NCBI RefSeq assembly: GCF_023149035.1
Contig: NZ_JAHXMY010000002.1
Span: 62,001-126,000, forward strand
DNA from: Microbacterium sp. EYE_78
Lineage (GTDB): Bacteria; Actinomycetota; Actinomycetes; Actinomycetales; Microbacteriaceae
DNA: 64,000 nucleotides
Direction of reading: 5' to 3'
Shown piece by piece: positions 1-8,543 of this stretch. A program made the position numbers and the translations under genes. The first letter of the stretch is position 1, and each line of letters begins with the position of its first letter. The notes under the pieces were generated by a model that ran no database searches, had not been told where the DNA came from, and saw only the letters and a list, made by a program, of their open reading frames with translations.

Positions 1-167
1 ACGCTCCCGTCGTCGAGGCCGTGGCCGGCAACCCGGACGAGTTCTACGCCGACCTGCAGGCGCTCGAGCAGTCCGAGGAGGAGCTCGATCTGCGGGCTGC
101 CGACATCGAATCGCTGATGGACCGGCTGATGGCCGACCTGGCCGGACTGCACATCACGGGGGACTGA
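1..167 (+). CDS. C-terminal fragment of an unidentified helical protein
   Basis: This is the last 54 codons of a gene that begins outside the window, ending at TGA 165-167. Codon use is strongly GC at third positions, so it is coding. The visible tail is acidic and probably helical (a run rich in Glu, Leu, Asp and Ala); it resembles no family I can name. The next gene, the Ntox15 toxin, starts four bases after the stop and lies in the same reading frame, so the two could once have been one polypeptide or be translationally coupled. By position it could be the delivery part of a polymorphic toxin or a small helical export partner. That role is inference. Confidence 0.6.
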   Translation, partial: APVVEAVAGNPDEFYADLQALEQSEEELDLRAADIESLMDRLMADLAGLHITGD

Positions 168-170
168 CGG

Positions 171-800
171 ATGGCACGAGTCGGAGACGAACTCATCAAG
201 CCGATGCTGCGGGCGCTGGACGACATCCCGGTCCACGGTCGGCAGCTCGGCGAGATGGTGCGAGGCTTGCGCGGCAAGCAGCGACGCAACCGCGACGGTG
301 TCGAAGACATCGACACGTTCGATGTCACCTTGCGTCCGTTCAAGCGGAACAAGAAGCACGACCCGGTCGAGTACGACCGCCAGTACAACGAGCAGATGGA
401 CGCACTGCAGCAGATGCCGCTGTCCGACTGGCTCCGCAACCGCACCGAGTACCTGCAGAACGGCCGCACGCCCGACTCGCTCAGGGCGCAGGAGTATGCG
501 CGGGAGCTGTCATTCGAAGAGAAGGTGACCGAGCTCGTCGAAGCCGGCCAGGATTACGACGATGCGTATGCCTCCGCCACCGACTGGATGCGTACCCAAG
601 CCGCGACGCACCGCCTCGATGGAATCGCCGGTGGGGACGTGACAGACATCTCCGGTGTGGGTGACGCTCGGATCAACTCGTCACTCGGATCGCAATGGCG
701 CACGCGTGTGGGTGACATCGACCAAGCTGTCGTTCGCTATCTGGAGGCGAACCCGGGCGTCGACATCACCAGGGTCTATATGAACGTCGTCGTTCGATAG
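171..800 (+). CDS. Ntox15 (HxxD) polymorphic toxin, predicted DNase
   Basis: The protein has 209 residues. The C-terminal half carries the features of the Ntox15 domain: His147-Arg-Leu-Asp150 followed by Ile-Ala-Gly-Gly, then Asn169-Ser-Ser-Leu-Gly-Ser-Gln-Trp176. In Agrobacterium Tde effectors this domain is a DNase whose HxxD motif is needed for toxicity. The first 60 residues are basic and show no signal peptide or delivery domain, so secretion would depend on another part, perhaps the upstream gene. A GGGGGA tract seven bases before the ATG may serve as ribosome binding site. The following gene encodes the matching immunity type, which strongly supports the call. The target (DNA rather than RNA) is taken from the family. 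Confidence 0.85.
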   Translation: MARVGDELIKPMLRALDDIPVHGRQLGEMVRGLRGKQRRNRDGVEDIDTFDVTLRPFKRNKKHDPVEYDRQYNEQMDALQQMPLSDWLRNRTEYLQNGRTPDSLRAQEYARELSFEEKVTELVEAGQDYDDAYASATDWMRTQAATHRLDGIAGGDVTDISGVGDARINSSLGSQWRTRVGDIDQAVVRYLEANPGVDITRVYMNVVVR

Positions 801-809
801 GTTGTGGGA

Positions 810-1370
810 ATGGTCGAGATTGCTGACTTCGTCGAGCACGCCCCTGTCGAACCCGACGTCATTGCCGCATATCGCGATCGGGTACCCCCGGAACTGGTCG
901 AGATCTGGGAAGAGTACGGATACGGCACGTTCGGCGAGGGTTTCATCCGCGTGATCAATCCCGCCGTGTACGAAGCGGAGCTGGGCGACCGGCTCGGGAA
1001 GACGCAGGGCGACGGCATCTCCATCCCCGTCATGGTCACCGGCCTTGGCGACGTGATCACGTGGGAACCGAGTATGGGCGGCCTGATCGCGCTGATGTTC
1101 CGAAGCAATCGAGGCGCGGGTTTGGGCAAGGTGTCCAGCTTCCTGACCTTGACGCGTGCAGGCGGCGCGCGTCACCTTGCGCGGGTTCTGGACTGGGGTG
1201 TGTTCCCCGAAGCGGTCGCGGCGCAGGGCGCGCCGGACTTCGATGAGTCGTTCATCTTTGTCCCGCTGCCGTCGTTGGGTGGGCCGGGCACGGTCGACAC
1301 GCTTCAGAAGCGTCAGACGCTCTCGGCTATCCAGGTCATGGTCGATCTGCAGGGTCCCATCGGTCACTGA
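810..1370 (+). CDS. Tdi1-type immunity protein (GAD-like plus DUF1851)
   Basis: This 186-residue protein is the predicted antitoxin for the adjacent Ntox15 toxin. The N-terminal half has the GAD-like pattern (a HAPVEP segment, then a Tyr-Arg stretch, Val-Glu-Ile-Trp-Glu and a Tyr-Gly-Tyr-Gly turn). The C-terminal half fits DUF1851, the pairing seen in Agrobacterium Tdi proteins that neutralise Tde toxins. It starts nine bases after the toxin stop, so the pair should be cotranscribed. A GTG at 804 is an alternative start, but the decayed paralogue downstream begins at the residue equivalent to ATG 810, which I prefer. It probably acts in the cytoplasm by binding the toxin domain. Confidence 0.8.
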   Translation: MVEIADFVEHAPVEPDVIAAYRDRVPPELVEIWEEYGYGTFGEGFIRVINPAVYEAELGDRLGKTQGDGISIPVMVTGLGDVITWEPSMGGLIALMFRSNRGAGLGKVSSFLTLTRAGGARHLARVLDWGVFPEAVAAQGAPDFDESFIFVPLPSLGGPGTVDTLQKRQTLSAIQVMVDLQGPIGH

Positions 1371-1406
1371 TCGACCACACCTGAGTTCGTCCCCAGGTCA
1401 GAAACC

Positions 1407-1839
1407 ATGGTCCAGATCGAGGATTTCGTCCCGCATGCTCCGGTGGAGCCGGAAGTGGTCGCTGCGTACCGTGACCGGGTTCCCGCGGAGATCGTCGAGA
1501 TCTGGGAGCAGTACGGGTACGGCACGTTCGGCGAGGGGTTCATCCGCGTGATCAACCCTGCGGTGTACGAGGCTGAGCTGGGCGACCGCATCACCTGGGA
1601 GCCCAGCCTCGGGGGCCTGGTGGCGCTTCATTTCCGGGAGCAACGCGGTACGGGTCTGGGGAAGCCGGCGTCGTTCCTGACGCTGCTGGGGCTCGACGGC
1701 GCCCGCATTCGATGAGTCGTTCATCTTCGTTCCCCTTCCTTCCCTGGGCGGACCTGGCACAGTCGACACCCTGCAGAAACGCCCCACGCTCTCGGCGATC
1801 CAGATGATGGTCGATCTCCAGGGGCCCATCGGGCACTGA
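1407..1839 (+). pseudogene. Decayed second copy of the Tdi1-type immunity gene
   Basis: The reading frame repeats the preceding immunity gene almost residue for residue at its start (MVQIEDF versus MVEIADF) and at its end (a shared VDLQGPIGH terminus). The intact gene spans 561 bases and this copy 433. The 128-base difference is explained by two losses. One is an in-frame 63-base deletion matching the interval between two GGCGAC words in the intact copy (984 and 1047). The other is about 65 bases near two GGCGCG words (1164 and 1227), which shifts the frame and gives a stop at 1715. The DUF1851 half is therefore unlikely to be made. It could still express a GAD-like fragment of about 102 residues. 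Confidence 0.85.
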
Positions 1840-2019
1840 GCGCACGCGCGGAATTGCGCCGCCGACCAGCCCTTCGCCTCGGTGAGCAACCGGTCTGACG
1901 AAGGATTGTCAAGAGGGGACTTCTCCCCATGGGGTCGGGGGGACCTCTTCGCTAGCATCGTTCACGCGGGGGATGAAACGGGTTCTCCGGACCACGACGA
2001 CACGCTGGGAGGCGGGTTC

Positions 2020-2310
2020 ATGGCACACGATTTCGGTGCAACATACAGCGAGATGGAGAGCGCGGCGCAGCGCCTGCGCGACGGTCGCCAGACCGTCACC
2101 GACACGCTGAAGGAACTCCAGGGCATCATCGATGACCTGGTGCAGGACGGCTTCAAGACCGAGAACGCGTCCGAGGCCTACTCGACGGCGTACTCGGAGC
2201 TCACGACGTCGCTCGACGACGCCGCTGAGGCAGTCAACGACATGGCCCAGGCGCTCGACCGCATGGCCGACCGCATCCGCGACACGGACGCGGAGCTCGC
2301 CGGCGGTTGA
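2020..2310 (+). CDS. WXG100-like (ESAT-6-like) small helical protein
   Basis: This 96-residue protein is predicted to be two helices joined by a short turn. That is the size and hairpin shape of WXG100 proteins, which are exported by type VII secretion or serve as targeting partners. The usual Trp-x-Gly is not present; the turn reads Gln-Asp-Gly-Phe. A strong GGGAGG ribosome binding site precedes the ATG, so I place the start here rather than at upstream in-frame codons. It follows the toxin-immunity genes, and WXG100-type proteins often sit beside exported polymorphic toxins in actinobacteria. A link to export of the Ntox15 toxin is inference. Confidence 0.65.
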   Translation: MAHDFGATYSEMESAAQRLRDGRQTVTDTLKELQGIIDDLVQDGFKTENASEAYSTAYSELTTSLDDAAEAVNDMAQALDRMADRIRDTDAELAGG

Positions 2311-2327
2311 TACCGCCTACGGACACC

Positions 2328-2367
2328 ACGGGTCGTGGTGCGGAGATCGCTCCGCACCACGACCCGT
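2328..2367 (+). terminator. Strong hairpin terminator after the WXG100-like gene
   Basis: There is a perfect 18-bp stem (2328-2345 with 2350-2367) around an ATCG loop. There is no U-tract, as is common for actinobacterial terminators. It closes the toxin-immunity unit. Confidence 0.8.
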
Positions 2368-2419
2368 TCCGTGCGTGCGGGATGATGAGGATCGGCAAGA
2401 CGAACGGAAGGCCGCGCTG

Positions 2420-2638
2420 ATGTCGCAGACCTATTGGTACAACCTCTCGACCCAGTCCGTCGTGCGCGACGACGAGCGCCCCTCGGAGGACTGCTTGGGG
2501 CCGTTCGCGACAGCCGCCGAGGCGGAGGACTCACCCGCGATCCTCGTCGAGTACGCCCGTACCTGGCTGGAGAGCGAGGAGAGCGCGCCGTACCGCGAGA
2601 TGGCGGCTGAGCTCGACGACGACGTCGACCGCATCTGA
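2420..2638 (+). CDS. Small conserved acidic protein of unknown function
   Basis: This 72-residue acidic protein begins MSQTYWYN and contains a Leu-Gly-Pro-Phe-x-Thr-x-x-Glu-Ala-Glu segment. From memory, short proteins with a Trp-Tyr-Asn-x-x-Thr start and a Leu-Gly-Pro-Tyr/Phe turn are widespread in actinobacteria and are often labelled only as hypothetical. I see no signal peptide, membrane segment or catalytic motif. A GGAAGG tract lies nine bases before the ATG. The stop is six bases ahead of the next gene, a binding lipoprotein, so the two may be cotranscribed. No function is proposed. Confidence 0.65.
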   Translation: MSQTYWYNLSTQSVVRDDERPSEDCLGPFATAAEAEDSPAILVEYARTWLESEESAPYREMAAELDDDVDRI

Positions 2639-2644
2639 CCCTCG

Positions 2645-4324
2645 ATGCCCGTCTTCCGCCGCGCCGCGGCCGTCGGCGCACTGACTGCCGCGCTCGCGCT
2701 CACCGCCTGCGCACCGGCGCTCCCGCCCTCGGTCGTCCCCGGCAGCACCGTCACGGTGGCATGGTCGGGGGAGCTGACCTCGTTCAACGCCGCGGCGGTG
2801 CCGACCTCGGGGAACATCGACGTCGCCGCCGCGACCCGTGCCTCGTTCGGCAACAGCGTCGACGGTGAGTTCGTCGCCGACGAGTCGTTCGGAACGGTGC
2901 GGATCGTCAGCGAAGATCCGTTCACGGTGCGCTACGACCTGGCCGAGCCGGTATGGTCCGACCGGATCCCGCTGGACGCTGCCGACCTCCTCCTCGGATG
3001 GGCTGCCGGCGCGGGGATCCTGGGCGAGTCCGAGGGCGAGGATCGACCGGATGCTCCGACGGTCGACGAGTTCTCCCGGGCGATCGACGTGACGTTCGCG
3101 GCGCCGACGATCGGATGGCAGTCGGCGATCTCCGTCGCCGTGCCCGCACACGTCGTCGGGCAGCGTGCCTTCGACCTCGATGACCCGATGGAGGCCAAGC
3201 AGGCGGTCATCGAGGCGATCGAATCGGAGGATGCCGTCGCGATCGCTGCCATCGCGGACGTGTGGGCGAACGACTTCGCGGCGGCGGGTGCCACTCCGGC
3301 GGACGAGGACCTCCGCCTGTCGAGCGGCCCCTACCTCGTCGAAGGCATCGAGTCTGACGACGCCGGACAGCGCGTCACCCTCGCCCCGAATCCGACCTAC
3401 ACCGGGGCGGCTGTCGCGCAGGTCGAGGACGTCGTCCTCACCCCGCCCGCGGAGGACCCGATCGCCTCGGTGGGCGAGAGCGCCGATGTCGTCACCGTCC
3501 GCCCCTCCGACGACAACCGCGATGCGATCAGAGAACGCGAGCGTCGTGATTTCGGCGTGCAGACGACGCACGACGGGACGATGTGGGCCGTGGTGATGAG
3601 TGCCGACGGCGTCTTCGGCGACCGTGCGGCACGCGCGGCGTTCCTCCGCGTCGTCCCGGCCGATGACATGGTGGCGGCGGGGGCGGGCGTCTGGGCGCAG
3701 TCGTACACGAAGACCACATCGATGGTGACGGCGCCGGAGTCCCGCGCCTTCGAGATCGTCAACGAGGATTCCGGGTTCGCCGAGGTGCTCGGGACCGCGG
3801 CAGACGACGCCGCGCTCGATCGTGCCGCGGCTGGGGTGGCGGACCGAGCGCGCGTCTGCGTCCTCTACGACCGCAGGAGCGCGTTCGCGAGCCGCGCCTT
3901 CGCCGCACTCCGTACCGCTGCCGATGAAGGCGGGTGGTCGGTGGCGGACTGCGGCACCGACGACCTCCGATCCGCGGTCGGCCAGTCCGGCTGGGACGCC
4001 GTCATCGACCGCGTGCGCATCCCCACGACCCCGGCCGAGATCGCCGCGCAGTGGGGCACTGACGGAGCGGCATCCCTCACCGGGACCGGTGATGAGACGC
4101 GCGACGACCTGATCGCCCGGCTGAGCCAGACGGTCGACGTCTACGAGGCGAGGGAACTGCTGGCCTCGATCGAGTCCACCATCGTGAACGCCGCGCTCGC
4201 CAAGCCGCTCGCCGTCGTGCCGCGGATCACGATCACATCACCCGACCTCACGGGGGTGACGATGGCGAACGGCGACAGGGCACCGTTGCTGTCCGGCATC
4301 ACCCAGTGGGCGCCTGGAGGCTGA
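2645..4324 (+). CDS. ABC substrate-binding lipoprotein, family 5-like
   Basis: The 559-residue product starts with a short basic stretch, a hydrophobic segment and a Leu-Thr-Ala-Cys lipobox near residue 21, so it should be a membrane-anchored extracellular lipoprotein. The body resembles family 5 (peptide/opine) binding proteins. It has an early Val-x-x-Ala-x-x-Gly-Glu-Leu-Thr-Ser-Phe-Asn-Ala segment, a [10 protein letters not shown] patch and Ser-Gly-Pro-Tyr-Leu-Val about 230 residues in. No permease or ATPase genes adjoin it, so it is an orphan here and its substrate cannot be guessed. There is no obvious ribosome binding site; translation may be coupled to the small gene ending six bases upstream. 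Confidence 0.75.
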   Translation: MPVFRRAAAVGALTAALALTACAPALPPSVVPGSTVTVAWSGELTSFNAAAVPTSGNIDVAAATRASFGNSVDGEFVADESFGTVRIVSEDPFTVRYDLAEPVWSDRIPLDAADLLLGWAAGAGILGESEGEDRPDAPTVDEFSRAIDVTFAAPTIGWQSAISVAVPAHVVGQRAFDLDDPMEAKQAVIEAIESEDAVAIAAIADVWANDFAAAGATPADEDLRLSSGPYLVEGIESDDAGQRVTLAPNPTYTGAAVAQVEDVVLTPPAEDPIASVGESADVVTVRPSDDNRDAIRERERRDFGVQTTHDGTMWAVVMSADGVFGDRAARAAFLRVVPADDMVAAGAGVWAQSYTKTTSMVTAPESRAFEIVNEDSGFAEVLGTAADDAALDRAAAGVADRARVCVLYDRRSAFASRAFAALRTAADEGGWSVADCGTDDLRSAVGQSGWDAVIDRVRIPTTPAEIAAQWGTDGAASLTGTGDETRDDLIARLSQTVDVYEARELLASIESTIVNAALAKPLAVVPRITITSPDLTGVTMANGDRAPLLSGITQWAPGG

Positions 4325-4341
4325 GGCCCGGGTCTCCCGTC

Positions 4342-4359
4342 CGGACACCGTCGTGTCCG
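4342..4359 (+). terminator. Short hairpin after the binding lipoprotein gene
   Basis: A 7-bp stem (CGGACAC with GTGTCCG) encloses a CGTC loop 18 bases past the stop codon. It is a modest terminator candidate. Confidence 0.45.
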
Positions 4360-4403
4360 ATTTCCGCGAGCCGGCGTCCGTCACCCGTGACAGGCTGGGA
4401 CGC

Positions 4404-5909
4404 ATGACGATCGCGGCGATGACCTTCGATGAGCGCTACCGCGCCATCGACGCGCGTGACGCCCGATTCGACGGACAGTTCGTCACCGCGGTGCGCTCGA
4501 CCGGGATCTACTGCAGACCGAGCTGCCCGGCGAGGACCCCCCGAGCGGCGAACGTCAGCTTCTACCCGACCAGCGCGGCAGCCCACGAAGCCGGCTTCCG
4601 CGCCTGCAAGCGCTGCCTGCCCGAGGCGACCCCGGGCTCACCGCAATGGAACCTCCGCGGCGACGTCGCGGGCCGCGCGATGCGTCTCATCGCCGACGGC
4701 GTGGTCGACCGCGAGGGTGTCTCGGGGCTCTCCCGTCGGCTGGGCTATTCGGAGCGTCACCTCACCCGTCTGCTGACCACGGAGCTCGGCGCGGGTCCGC
4801 TCGCCCTCGCTCGCGCCCACCGGGCGCACACCGCTCGGACGCTGCTCGTCGACACCGACCTCTCGATGGCCGACGTCGCGTTCGCAGCCGGGTTCGGCAG
4901 CATCCGTCAGTTCAACGAGACCACGACCGAGGTCTTCGCGCTCTCGCCCACAGACCTCCGTGCGCGGCGTCGTCGAACGGCGAGCACCCCGGGTCGGATC
5001 GATCTCATCCTCCCGCGGCGCGAGCCCTTCGACGCGGTCGGCCTGTTCGGGTGGATGCGGGCGCACGCCGTTCCCGGCGTCGAGGACGGCGGCGTCGCGT
5101 CCTTCGCGCGGACGATCCGCCTCGACGGCGGACCGGCCTGGTTCGAGGTCGCCGAGGATGCCTCGGGCCGGCTGCGTCTGCGCGCCGAGCTCACCTCGCT
5201 CCGCGACCTCGCCCCGCTGATCTCGAGGGTCCGGCGACTGTTCGACCTCGACGCCGACCCCACCGCGATCGACGCGGGGCTGTCGCAGCACCCCGAACTC
5301 CAGCCGCTCGTGCGTCGCATCCCCGGCGTCCGACTCCCCGCCGCCGTCGACGCGGACGAGATGCTCATCCGAGCCATGATCGGGCAGCAGATCAGCGTGG
5401 CCTCGGCCAGGACGGTCATGGGCCGCCTCGCCGCAGCCCTCGGCGAACCGATGGAGACCTCGACGGGGCCCGCGCTCCTCTTCCCGACCCCGGCGGCGAT
5501 CGCCGAACACGGCGCCGACGTGCTGCGCGGTCCCGGCGCGCGCGTGCGTGCCATCGTGGGGGCCGCGACGGCGCTCGCCGACGGCACTCTCCGGCTCGGC
5601 CCCGGTGACGACACCGACGAGCAGCGCGCAGCCCTCATGGCCCTGCCCGGCATCGGCCCGTGGACGGCCGATTATGTGCGGATGCGGGTCCTCGGCGATC
5701 CTGACGTCCTGCTGCCCGGCGATGTGGCCGCCCGAGCAGGCGCGGCGGCGGCCGGCATCCCCGCCGAGGCCGCGGCCCTCACCGCGTGGGCGTCCCGGGT
5801 CGCACCCTGGCGGAGCTACCTCATGGCGCACCTCTGGTACGCCGCCCCCGTCACGCAGGCGTGGCGTGCACCCGTTCCCGATCCCGCTCCTCGGAAGGCA
5901 TCCCGATGA
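4404..5909 (+). CDS. alkA: Ada-AlkA fusion: alkylation sensor/regulator and 3-methyladenine glycosylase
   Basis: This 501-residue fusion repairs and senses DNA alkylation. Residues 1-75 form the Ada zinc domain with Cys37, Cys41, Cys68 and Cys71; in Ada the first of these accepts methyl groups from phosphotriesters. An AraC-type helix-turn-helix region follows (about 85-185). The rest is an AlkA domain with a helix-hairpin-helix (Leu-Pro-Gly-Ile-Gly-Pro-Trp-Thr-Ala) and a catalytic Asp near residue 439 in Leu-Pro-Gly-Asp. Mycobacterium tuberculosis has the same fusion followed by ogt. The ogt gene here overlaps the stop by four bases, so the pair is one operon, probably self-induced by the methylated Ada domain. 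An alternative start is Met6. Confidence 0.9.
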   Translation: MTIAAMTFDERYRAIDARDARFDGQFVTAVRSTGIYCRPSCPARTPRAANVSFYPTSAAAHEAGFRACKRCLPEATPGSPQWNLRGDVAGRAMRLIADGVVDREGVSGLSRRLGYSERHLTRLLTTELGAGPLALARAHRAHTARTLLVDTDLSMADVAFAAGFGSIRQFNETTTEVFALSPTDLRARRRRTASTPGRIDLILPRREPFDAVGLFGWMRAHAVPGVEDGGVASFARTIRLDGGPAWFEVAEDASGRLRLRAELTSLRDLAPLISRVRRLFDLDADPTAIDAGLSQHPELQPLVRRIPGVRLPAAVDADEMLIRAMIGQQISVASARTVMGRLAAALGEPMETSTGPALLFPTPAAIAEHGADVLRGPGARVRAIVGAATALADGTLRLGPGDDTDEQRAALMALPGIGPWTADYVRMRVLGDPDVLLPGDVAARAGAAAAGIPAEAAALTAWASRVAPWRSYLMAHLWYAAPVTQAWRAPVPDPAPRKASR

Positions 5910-6397
5910 CCGCGCTGCTGCAGACCATCGACACACCCGACGGCCCCTTCACGATCCTCGAAGACGACGGCCGCGTGCTGTCCTCGGGCTGGACCGCCGA
6001 TGCCGCGTCGATCCTCGGCCGGCTCCGCGCTGATCGGGTACCGGCATCCGTCTCCCCGGGACGTGTCCGCTCCGCCGAGGCCGTCGTCGCGTACTACGCG
6101 GGGGACATCGCCGCCATCGACGACGTGCCGGTCCAGCAGGCGGGCACGAGCATGCAGATGTCGGGATGGGAGGCGTTGCGCAGCATCGCACCCGGGCGAC
6201 CGCTCACGTACAGCGAGTTCGCGGCGCACCTCGGCTCGCCGTCGGCCGTGCGGGCGGCGGCCTCGATCTGCGCCCGCAACGCTCCGGCGCTGTTCGTGCC
6301 GTGCCACCGCGTCCTCCGCGCCGGGGGAGCGCTCGGCGGCTTCGCCTGGGGCGTCCACGTCAAGCGCAGCCTGCTCGACCGCGAAGCGGCGGCCTGA
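5906..6397 (+). CDS. ogt: Methylated-DNA--protein-cysteine methyltransferase
   Basis: This 163-residue suicide enzyme transfers the O6-alkyl group of guanine to its own cysteine. The active site is Pro-Cys133-His-Arg-Val, and a Tyr-Ser-Glu-Phe-Ala segment with a downstream Arg-Ala-Ala-Ala helix corresponds to the DNA-recognition region. Its ATG overlaps the stop of the Ada-AlkA gene (ATGA), indicating translational coupling. The length is normal for the Ogt class without an Ada domain. The N-terminal domain is short and poorly conserved, as is usual in actinobacteria. Confidence 0.93.
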   Translation: MTALLQTIDTPDGPFTILEDDGRVLSSGWTADAASILGRLRADRVPASVSPGRVRSAEAVVAYYAGDIAAIDDVPVQQAGTSMQMSGWEALRSIAPGRPLTYSEFAAHLGSPSAVRAAASICARNAPALFVPCHRVLRAGGALGGFAWGVHVKRSLLDREAAA

Positions 6398-6411
6398 GCG
6401 TCAGAAAACGC

Positions 6412-6441
6412 TTGCCCTCAGCATTTCCACAGGGATATCCT
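6412..6441 (+). promoter_or_regulatory. Candidate promoter for the exporter operon
   Basis: TTGCCC at 6412-6417 and TATCCT at 6436-6441 are separated by 18 bases, a reasonable primary sigma-factor promoter. It would give a leader of about 270 bases before the first ABC gene, containing the 29-codon ORF at 6499. Confidence 0.45.
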
Positions 6442-6498
6442 GGAGGGCTCCCGCGCACGATGCGGGCGCCTTGTCCGGCCCCATCAAGGAGGAATGCC

Positions 6499-6588
6499 AT
6501 GTCCACGGAGATCGTCATCACGAAGTCCGCCGTCGCCTTCCTCGCCGCCGCCGGACGCCCCGCCCGCCAGGGACGACCGCTGGTCTGA
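6499..6588 (+). CDS. 29-residue leader ORF upstream of the ABC exporter
   Basis: A near-ideal AAGGAGG ribosome binding site precedes an ATG that opens 29 codons (MSTEIVITKSAVAFLAAAG, then a basic tail ending RPARQGRPLV). The stop is followed at once by the inverted repeat TGACC-GCC-GGTCA. The peptide has no family signature. A short, well-initiated ORF ahead of an exporter operon fits a translational attenuation leader, where ribosome stalling would change downstream folding. Actinobacterial drug-transport genes are known to use such leaders, but that this one does so is inference. It could also be a small functional peptide. Confidence 0.5.
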   Translation: MSTEIVITKSAVAFLAAAGRPARQGRPLV

Positions 6589-6722
6589 CCGCCGGTCAGG
6601 CGTCGCGCGGAAGCATCCCGCGCCTGTCGCTGTTCTCCCTCGACGGGTCCTCGAGACCCTGATCGTCCGCGCCATGCTGCGCCCCTCGCCGTCCGGCATC
6701 CGCTCCTCTCACCTGCAGGATC

Positions 6723-8543
6723 ATGACCTCCACGACGCCTCCCCGTCTGTCCACCGTCCGTTCCCTCGCCCGGCTGCTGCCGTTCGCGAAGCCCGTCCTG
6801 CCCCGGCTCGGCCTCGGCGCCCTCAGCGCGCTCGTCGCGAGCCTGCTGGCCCTCGGCATCCCCCTGGTCCTCGAGCAGATCGTCGGCGAGGCGGGGCCGA
6901 TCGCCTCCGGCGACCCGTGGCTCATCGCGCTCGGCGCCGGAGCCGTGCTGCTGCTCGGCCTGCTCGAAGCGCTGATGGTGTGGGCACGGCGCTGGTTCGT
7001 GCTGTCGCCGGCCACCGCGGTCGAGTACCAGGTGCGCACCGAATTCTTCTCGCGACTGCAGCGCCTGCCGGTCGCCTTCCACGACCGGTGGCAGTCGGGT
7101 CAGCTGCTCAGCCGCATGATGCAGGACATCGGGCTCGTCCGGCGCTGGCTCGCCTTCGGCCTGGTGCTGCTCGTCGTGAACATGATCACGATCGTCGTCG
7201 GTTCGGTGATCCTGTTCAGCTGGCACTGGCTGCTCGGCACGATCTTCGTCGTCGTCTCCGCCCCGCTGTGGATCGCCGGGTTCGTCTTCGAGAACCGCTA
7301 CGGCGCGCTGTCGCGCAAGAGCCAGGACCAGGCCGGCGACCTCGCGACCGCCGTCGAGGAGTCGGTGCACGGCATCCGCGTGCTGAAGGCCTTCGGTCGC
7401 GGCAGTCACGCCCTGCGCAAGTTCACGCGCCAGGCTGAGACCCTGCGCGAGACCGAGATCGACAAGGCGAAGGCGGTCGGCTGGATCTGGTTCTGGCTGG
7501 TGCTGCTGCCCGACATCGCCTTCGCGCTGTGCCTGGGCGCCGGCATCTTCCTCATCCAGGCCGGCGAGATCGACACCGCCGCGCTCATCGCGTTCTTCGC
7601 GATGGCGACGATCCTGCGGTGGCCGGTCGAGTCGATCGGGTTCCTCTTCTCGTTCCTCGTCGACGCGCGCACCGCGACGGACCGCATCTTCGAGGTCTTC
7701 GACGAGGAGAACACGATCGTCGATCCGGCGAGCCCGGTGTCGATCGAGCATCCCCGCGGTGAGCTCGTGTTCGAAGGCGCCCGGTTCCGGTATCAGGATG
7801 CCGGCAGCGCAGAGCGCGACCTGCTCGACGGGATCGACCTGTCGCTCCGCCCTGGCGAGACGATGGCGCTGGTCGGTCTCACCGGGTCGGGCAAGACGAC
7901 ACTGACGACCCTCCCGGGCCGTCTCTACGACGTCACCGGCGGCCGGGTGCTGCTCGACGGCGTGGACGTCCGCGACCTCAGCCTCACCGATCTGCGTCGT
8001 CACGTCGGGATGGCCTTCGAGGATGCCACGCTCTTCTCGCAGACCGTGCGCGAGAACGTCCTGCTCGGGCGTGAGGATCTCGACCCGCACGGCCCCGAGG
8101 GCGAACGCGTGCTGCGCGAAGCGCTGCAGGTCGCGCAGGCCGGCTTCGTCGAGGACCTCCCCGACGGGGTCGAGACGGTCATCGGCGAGGAGGGGCTCAG
8201 CCTCTCGGGCGGTCAGCGCCAGCGTCTCGCGCTCGCCCGTGCCGTCGCGGCACGTCCCGCCGTCCTCGTCCTCGACGACCCGCTGTCGGCGCTCGACGTC
8301 GACACCGAGGCGCTCGTCGAAGACGCGCTGCGCGAGGTGCTGGCCGAGACGACGGCCCTCGTGGTCGCGCACCGGCCGTCCACCGTCACGCTCGCCGACC
8401 GCGTCGCGCTCCTCGAAGAGGGACGCATCACCGCCGTCGGCACGCACTCCGAGCTCCTGCGCACCAGCGAGCACTACCGGCACGTCATCTCGAGCCTCGA
8501 GGACGAGCAGGAACGTCAGCACGAGAGGGAGGTGACCCTGTGA
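6723..8543 (+). CDS. ABC exporter half-transporter with degenerate ATP site
   Basis: This 606-residue protein has an N-terminal six-helix exporter domain (about 20-320) and a C-terminal nucleotide-binding domain. The ATPase part has a Walker A (GLTGSGKTT, about residue 383), an LSGGQRQ signature and a Walker B ending Leu-Asp-Asp519-Pro. Asp519 stands where the catalytic glutamate is expected. This is the hallmark of the non-catalytic site in heterodimeric exporters such as BmrCD, LmrCD and TM287/288. The next gene overlaps its stop and supplies the partner with a normal glutamate. The probable role is ATP-driven efflux of drugs or lipids across the cytoplasmic membrane; the substrate is unknown. 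Confidence 0.88.
   Translation: MTSTTPPRLSTVRSLARLLPFAKPVLPRLGLGALSALVASLLALGIPLVLEQIVGEAGPIASGDPWLIALGAGAVLLLGLLEALMVWARRWFVLSPATAVEYQVRTEFFSRLQRLPVAFHDRWQSGQLLSRMMQDIGLVRRWLAFGLVLLVVNMITIVVGSVILFSWHWLLGTIFVVVSAPLWIAGFVFENRYGALSRKSQDQAGDLATAVEESVHGIRVLKAFGRGSHALRKFTRQAETLRETEIDKAKAVGWIWFWLVLLPDIAFALCLGAGIFLIQAGEIDTAALIAFFAMATILRWPVESIGFLFSFLVDARTATDRIFEVFDEENTIVDPASPVSIEHPRGELVFEGARFRYQDAGSAERDLLDGIDLSLRPGETMALVGLTGSGKTTLTTLPGRLYDVTGGRVLLDGVDVRDLSLTDLRRHVGMAFEDATLFSQTVRENVLLGREDLDPHGPEGERVLREALQVAQAGFVEDLPDGVETVIGEEGLSLSGGQRQRLALARAVAARPAVLVLDDPLSALDVDTEALVEDALREVLAETTALVVAHRPSTVTLADRVALLEEGRITAVGTHSELLRTSEHYRHVISSLEDEQERQHEREVTL

Noticed and set aside
1407-1715. A functional short immunity protein
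   Set aside because: The strong match of the sequence after the frameshift (up to 1839) to the C-terminus of the intact gene shows it is a broken copy. A residual function of the fragment cannot be excluded.
171-1839. A type VI secretion locus
   Set aside because: Only the effector-immunity type recalls T6SS. No structural T6SS gene is present and the genome looks monoderm.
6360-8522. Very long open frame on the minus strand opposite the first exporter gene
   Set aside because: It is the GC-rich complement of a clear ABC gene, has low-complexity Arg/Asp/Glu content and no family motif. Many similar shadows occur (for example 4638-5936, 8516-9976 and 51664-54015).
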